From Chloranthus sessilifolius (lineage: Eukaryota > Streptophyta > Magnoliopsida > Chloranthales > Chloranthaceae), in contig CM037587.1 of the NCBI GenBank assembly GCA_021018995.1, positions 14,633,366-14,697,365 on the forward strand: a DNA stretch of 64,000 nt, read 5' to 3'. The position numbers were made by a program, and so were the translations under genes. Shown in pieces: positions 58,991 through 64,000 of this stretch. The notes beneath the pieces were generated by a model. It made no database searches. It had not been told where the DNA came from and saw only the letters and a list, made by a program, of their open reading frames with translations. Position 1 is the first letter of the stretch. Every line of letters starts with the position of its first letter.

Positions 58991-59640
58991 GGCATCATGG
59001 TTGATCCAACAATGATTAAGTCAGTTGTGAACTGAAAATAACCGAAGACAGTTACAGAGGTCCATAGTTTCCTTAGTTTATCGAGATACTACAGGAGATT
59101 TGTTATGGGTTTCTCCAAGATATTAGGTCCGCTTACACAGCTTACGAAAAAGAATGCTAAGTTTGATTGGATGAAGCAGTGTGTATAGAGTATTTAGGAG
59201 CTCAAGAAGCAGTTGACTACTGCGCCAGTACTTGCCATACCTTCAGATAGTGGAGGTTTCACAGTGTACAGTGATGCTTCATACGGGAGATTGGACTGCG
59301 TGCTTAATCAGAACTAGAGTCATTGCTTATGGTTCTAGGCAGCTAAAGGACCATGAAAAGAACTATCCGACGCATGACCTAGGGTTGGCAGCAGTCATCT
59401 TTGCTCTAAAGATCTAGAGACATTACCTCTATAATGAAACGCTTGATATATTCACCGATCACAAAAGCCTTAAGTACCTGTTTACCTAGGACTTAAATAT
59501 GAGCAACAACGATGGATGGAGTTCCTGAAGGACTATAATTGCTCTATCCAGTATCATCCAGGAAAGGCGAACATCGTTGCAGATGCACTGAGCCGGAAGT
59601 CTTTTACTCTATTATCACACCTCATCACTACAATGCATAG
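58991..59640 (+). pseudogene. D RT connection and RNase H
   Basis: FLGHV, SRYYRRFVMGFSKI-like thumb remnants, then [45 protein letters not shown] and [11 protein letters not shown]. The catalytic Glu is Gly (THDLGLAA; M has DLELAA). At least six stops, mostly at former Trp or Gln codons. Confidence 0.85.
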
Positions 59641-61060
59641 ATGGAGGTTACTTGAAGAGATGGCATTATGAAGCACGAGGTTTGACGTTAAAGGTTTAGG
59701 AGCTCTGATGGCTACTCTTGTGATTTGTCCTACGCTCTTTGAGAATATCCGGAAGCTTCAGATGACCGATGATGAGCTTATGGCTATCAGACGAGATGTG
59801 ATTAGTGGAGGCAAGATGGATTTCTCCATTAGAGAAGACGAGACCTTATTATTTTGAGACTGAGTATGCGTACCAAGCAACATTGAGCTTCGTGACACCA
59901 TTTTAGAAGAGGCTCAAAAATCTATGTATGCCATTCATCCTAGCAGTACCAAGATGTACCACGATTTGAAGAAGAGCTTATGGTGGAGCGATTTGAAGAG
60001 AGATGTGGCTGAATACATATCACGATGTTTGGTATGTCAACAGTTCAAGGTTGATCACCGGAACCCATTTGGGTTATTACAATCATTACCTGTATCAGAG
60101 TTGAAATGGGAAGCCATTTCAATGGACTTCATTATGGGGTTTCCAAAAACTCTAAGGAAGAGCAATGCCATCTGGGTCATTGTTGATCGGTTGACTAAAT
60201 CCGCTCATTTTCTGCCTTACAATACGACGTATACCATCAGCAAACTCATGGAGTTATACCTCAAGGAGATAGTCAGACTATATGGTATACCGATCAGTAT
60301 TGTGTCTGATAGAGACCCACTGTACACACCTCAGTTCTGGCAGTGATTTCAAGAATGGATGGGTTCTAGACTTGACTTTAGCTTGACATTTTACCCTCAG
60401 ACCGATGGGAAAACTGAACGGGTGAACCAGATCATAGAGGACATGCTACGTTCTTTCATGTTGGATTTCCAAGGGTCATGGGACTAACATTAACCTCTGA
60501 TTGAGTTCACCTACTATAATAGCTACCAGGCTAGCATCGGTATGGCTCCCTACGAGGCCTTATATGGTCAAAGGTGCAGGTCTCCGCTTAACTGGGAAGA
60601 GGTGGGTTAGAAGCTCATTTTAGGCTCAGAGATCATGGAACGTACGACCGAAATAGTTTGGTTGATCCGCAAATGTTTACGGGTGGCTCAAAGTCGCCAA
60701 AAGAGCTACGCCAATCTCAAAAGGAGGCATGTGAACTTTTAGGTGAGCTTAATTGCATTAATCACCTTTACACTTCTTTAAAATTATGAGATAGTAGCTA
60801 ATACTTACATTATAGGTTAGAGATAATGTCTTTGTCTGAATCTCACCTACGAAAGGCGTGATGCATTTTGACAAACGAGGAAAGCTGAGTCCTTGTTATG
60901 TTGGGCCTTTTGAGATATTGGGCCGAATCGGTGAAGTTGCCTACAGAGCAGTATTACCGCCGCAACTATCTAGCATGCACAATGAGTTTCACTTGTCCAT
61001 GTTGCGGAGGTATATTAAAGACCCGACTCATGTGTTAGACTACCAACCCATCAAAATTTA
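59641..61060 (+). pseudogene. D integrase
   Basis: Zinc-binding region (HPSSTKMYHDLKKSLWW; CLVCQQFKVDH), core (SMDFIMGFPKTL; IVSDRDPLYTPQFW; QTDGKTERVNQ, so D, D and E all present), then after the intron the C-terminal domain (GKLSPCYVGPFEILGRIGEV). Stops at about 60343, 60484, 60490 and 60609. The 73-bp intron-like block at 60743-60815 changes the frame. Confidence 0.88.
60743..60815 (+). other. Predicted intron within D integrase
   Basis: Donor TTTTAG|GTGAGCTTAATTG and acceptor ATTATAG|GTTAGAG bound 73 bp of AT-rich sequence. The codon before (TAG) is CAG in M. Exons are in different frames on either side and meet in phase after removal, joining HVNF(Q) to VRDNVFV. M has a 77-bp block at the identical codon (6386-6462). 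The length is near the plant minimum. Confidence 0.72.
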
Positions 61061-61214
61061 GGATGGTCTGAGAATGGTCGAGGAGCCAGTGCAGATCTTG
61101 GACCGCAACTAGCAGATCTTGTGGACCAAGCGGATTCTCTTAGTACTTGTGAAATGGTGGAATCATTCATCGGAGGAAGCCACTTCAGAGCATGAAGCTG
61201 AGATCCAAGAATAA
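61061..61214 (+). pseudogene. D chromodomain
   Basis: After a stop following LDYQPIKI, the reading EEPVQILDRN, ILWTKRILLVLVKWWNHS and SEEATSEHEAEIQE matches the C-terminal chromodomain of chromoviruses, ending TAA at 61212-61214. The usual A-T-W-E reads A-T-S-E, so one aromatic is lost. Confidence 0.82.
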
Positions 61215-61285
61215 TTTTCACGCTTATTTGAGTGAAATTGGAATTTTTGTAAATGTGGCTTGTTTAAGTGTGCAACCTTGGGATT

Positions 61286-61859
61286 TGTGACGATCTCGTC
61301 ACGACAATGCGCTCCCTAATGAAATATTTAGAGTCACCACTTGGAGCTTTTAGTGTCCCGAGAAATCTAGATCAATTTTATAAGCACCAAAGTGCCACAA
61401 ATATGACTCTAAATCCGGTCTACACCAAAGGCTCTTGGGTAGGGGCTTCGATTATCGATTGATAAGGTGTTAGGCACCCAATCAACCCGCTTAATGCGGT
61501 CTCTACTTATGGCCAAAGCAAAAAAGAAGTGAAAAATGCATATAGGTCTTCCTCTTGCCCAAGGGGTATTAAAATCCTATTTATGCCCCTCCATTCCTAC
61601 CGAAAATTTGGCGGCGTAACGGCACAAATGTGAGGATGAAGGAAGCACAAAGAAGGTAGAAGAATAGAGGGGAGAGCCGGAGCTCTCGGGCCCTTGTTGC
61701 ACTGTTATGGAGCCTTGCGTTGGCTTGCTTCGGTGAGCTTTCGATGGCTTGTATAGCTTGATGATGGATTCTAACACCTTCGGGTAGCTAAGAGGTAGAG
61801 AAGGGATGTTAAGGGGTAGCACACACCTAAACTAAAGCTTTTTGATGGAAGGCTAAGGT
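61286..61859 (-). mobile_element. G: partial Tat-type LTR
   Basis: Starts TGTGACGATCTCG and parallels the first 570 bp of the N LTRs on the plus strand (GGAGCTTTTRGTGYCCSRGAAA; ATATGACTCTRA; GTAGGGGCTTCGRTTATCGAT), diverged enough to be another family. No PBS to its left, where D sequence ends, so it is a solo LTR or the 3' LTR of a minus-strand element. Interrupted at 61859 by LTR H. Confidence 0.75.
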
Positions 61860-64000
61860 TGTGACAGCCCAAATTTCGACGTTCTGAAATCCGTGCCATC
61901 AGCATGACTCTCAAGGCCGTGCCCCCGAAACCTTTAAAGTACATTTGGTATAAGCAAGCCCAAAATTCTACTCTAACGAATTCTCATATAAAAGAATATA
62001 GTTATGGTCCTTAAAGGCAGCCCTTGTCCCATGCCAATTCATGGGCATAAGAACTTACCCCAAGCCGTTATATGAATGTGCAACCTAAAAGTTTTATCAA
62101 AAGCATACCGTATTTAATTACATTCAATAAAGAGGCTTGATATACCAAGCCATGCCTAACACTCTCAACTCACTCTCAAAGTACGCAGTGGGTCTCCTAG
62201 AAGAATTCCTCAGGAGGAGGCCCTGATTCCTCAGTGGGTACGTAGTCTGAATCCCCTGGATCAAAGTCTCCAGAAGTCCTTGCTGCCGCTAGTCCTGAAC
62301 CTGCGACGTATAGTCTAAGGGGGGTGAGCTACATCCTAGCTCAATAGGAAAACAAAGTGAACATATAGATTAAATCTCGCATATATGTTAGCAGTTTTGA
62401 AAGCATAATTTACTAGATATCACTTTTAAGCAGAACAATTGATATAACTGAAATAACTAAAATGCATACAACTGATTTCCTTTCATAGTGTGGTTTGTTC
62501 TCATCTTACTGGTTTAGTTATGAATTCGGCCTAATCACTTAAACCTTTAACTTAAATAATCCCCGAGCAATATAGCATCGAGCCCCGATGGAATACCCAC
62601 CATCGTCGTCTACTAGACAATTGTTACATGTATTCCCTGGGAATACTGCCCAAGCCCCTTTCTCATAGGTGGCGGGGTCTATAATTAAATCTACATCCCT
62701 GGGATGTGCTATAAGTATACGGATTAGCCGCCATACCGGTCACGGATATCCTGTCGCGTTAGTCGTGGGTATCCCGCCACGTCGGTGGGGTATTCTAATC
62801 AAACCTCAAATAACAAAATATCGATGTGCTTTACATATAGTTATTCACCGTGGCTTGTGCTAATTTTTAGTACATTAGGCCTTATCATTATGCTTTAGTT
62901 TCACTGTTTGTTTCCAACCGTATCCCTGGGATACTACAGATTTGATACATCATCTGGATGCCCTCATTATAATATTCCGTCCCCTGGGGACTTCATGATC
63001 TCGCCTTGAAACTTACGCACACACCCCTTTTGATTTAATCATACGATACTCATCTTTTAATAGAATTACACTGCATATATGAGTGGACGAAATAAAATAA
63101 ATGTTTCAAGAATATTCCCTACCTCAACGAATTTCAAAGCACGCTTTCTCGTAGAGGTTTACACTTCACGATCCTACGTCAAACCTACATTTCATGTATT
63201 TAGAATATGCTTAGAAAGGTTATAAGAATAATTGGAGCGCATAGCCTCCATGTTTCTGCACCAATAATTTCAAGAACTGAGTGGTGCCTCGCGTGAGCGA
63301 GAACCAATCCCCTCTCTAGCGGTCACTTGACCTTGCTCGAGCAGTCACTTGACCTCGCTCGAGTGGTCACTTGACCTCGCTCGAGCGGTTAAATCGAGGT
63401 CGCTCGAGCGGTTAATCGAGCCATTTGAAGCTTTACTGAGGACCTCGCTCGAGCGAGCTTCCCTTTTTGTTTTGGGAACCGCTCGAGCGAGCCCAGAGCT
63501 GTATTTTTATAGTTTGTGCTCGCTCGAGCGATCCCTTTAGACCGCTCGAGCGAGGAGCGATGATTTTTACACCTCGATCTGTTCGAGAAGCAACCTCTTA
63601 CTCCATTTATGGTCCCTTTTTAGCATCAAAACCATTCAACCGATGCTTTATATATGCAACAAGAACACACCTAAGTATTATATGCATTTAACATACCTCA
63701 TTCGATGTATCTTCTATAACTTAATACAATCTTCTAACAAGAATGGAGGAAATCCCTGGTCCCTCACCCAATTCCTTTCCTGATCCTTTATGGCCTGATC
63801 CAACAAGCCCCACTCTACTCTTTACAAAACCTTCTCTCCTTTCTCTCTATTCTTCCTTCTCTCCTTCTAAGATTTAATTAGGTTACGTATGGGAGGGACC
63901 TCTCCCCCACTTTCACTTATATAGTGAAAGAAAAATTTAGTGTGTTTCACACATATACGCCCAGTGTATATATGTTAAATTGGTTTCCTTGTGAACCACA
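61860..64000 (-). mobile_element. H: minus-strand Tekay-like LTR, cut by the window end
   Basis: TGTGACAGCCCAAATTTCG resembles the M LTR left edge (TGTGACATCCCAAATTTTTG). GGGGTGAGCTACATCCTAGC at about 62321 is the complement of the TAGCTCACCCC phrase of LTRs B and E. Preceded by AAGGT (61855-61859), a possible half of the target duplication. A minus-strand TATA-like CTATATAAG lies at about 63917-63925. At least 2.1 kb with no gene domain, so LTR sequence only so far. Confidence 0.75.
63290..63560. repeat. Array of about ten CGCTCGAGCG palindromes in LTR H
   Basis: Dense copies of the motif also found in LTR B. Three are part of a roughly 22-bp tandem unit (CACTTGACCTCGCTCGAGCG and variants, 63325-63390). 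More intact than in B. Confidence 0.85.

Larger units (their letters stand above)
50889..61285 (+). mobile_element. Element D: Tekay-type chromovirus, 3' end displaced
   Basis: Plus-strand element inserted in the C 3' LTR (TGAAT at 50884-50888). Order: 5' LTR, PBS, gag (split by E), protease, RT (split by F), RNase H, integrase, chromodomain, then 71 bp of 3' untranslated sequence to 61285, where LTR G is inserted. Its 3' LTR is not in the window. Its proteins are closest to those of M by eye. Many Trp and Gln codons are now stops, as expected of CG/CHG deamination. Confidence 0.88.

Noticed and set aside
61286..61859. G as the 3' LTR of element D
   Set aside because: Its sequence matches Tat-type LTRs (N) and not the D 5' LTR; D sequence simply stops at an insertion point.

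Overview
This window is plant nuclear DNA, almost certainly from a flowering plant with a large, repeat-rich genome. It is built almost entirely of nested LTR retrotransposons of the Ty3/gypsy superfamily. I found no host gene, tRNA, rRNA or CRISPR array. The plant assignment rests on Tekay-type chromovirus Gag-Pol with chromodomain, an Athila-like Gag, and a Tat/Ogre-type element with two RNase H domains. The species cannot be named from the sequence. All coding regions are decayed copies carrying stops, frameshifts or lost catalytic residues.

Layout. (1) 405-13615, minus strand: element M, a Tekay-type chromovirus with long LTRs (TGTAC/TATAC target duplication). Besides gag-pol it carries a decayed accessory reading frame (3674-5205). 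(2) 13661-19298 and 48318-50888, plus strand: element C, a related gag-only element. Its 3' LTR is split by later insertions. (3) 19299-48312, plus: element A, an Athila-like element with gag but no pol, inserted in the C LTR. (4) 20147-41608: B, a solo LTR inserted in the 5' LTR of A (perfect TATCT duplication). (5) 21747-40043, minus: element N, an 18.3-kb Tat/Ogre-type element inserted in B (perfect ATATG duplication), with an antisense accessory frame at 25453-26241. (6) 50889 to 61285, plus: element D, a Tekay-type chromovirus inserted in the C LTR and itself broken by solo LTR E in gag (53139-55992), solo LTR F in RT (57170-58658) and a Tat-type LTR G (from 61286). (7) 61860-64000: H, a minus-strand LTR inserted in G and cut by the window end.

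The nesting is therefore four deep twice: C > A > B > N and C > D > G > H. Target-site duplications, and coding or LTR sequence resuming at the breakpoints, support most junctions.

Two patterns stand out. First, several LTR families carry arrays of their own short self-complementary motif, each containing CG: ATTGATCGATCAAT in M, CGCTCGAGCG in B and H, a GGCGTATATA/TATATACGCC palindrome in N, and an AATCGTAA/TTACGATT hairpin in A and F. In M and N similar palindromes also lie just upstream of the accessory frame. Second, Tekay-type elements M and D share two intron-like interruptions at the same places (gag/protease and within integrase). In each case removal is what brings the flanking frames into register. 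Element N has a further in-phase intron between its protease/G-patch frame and RT.
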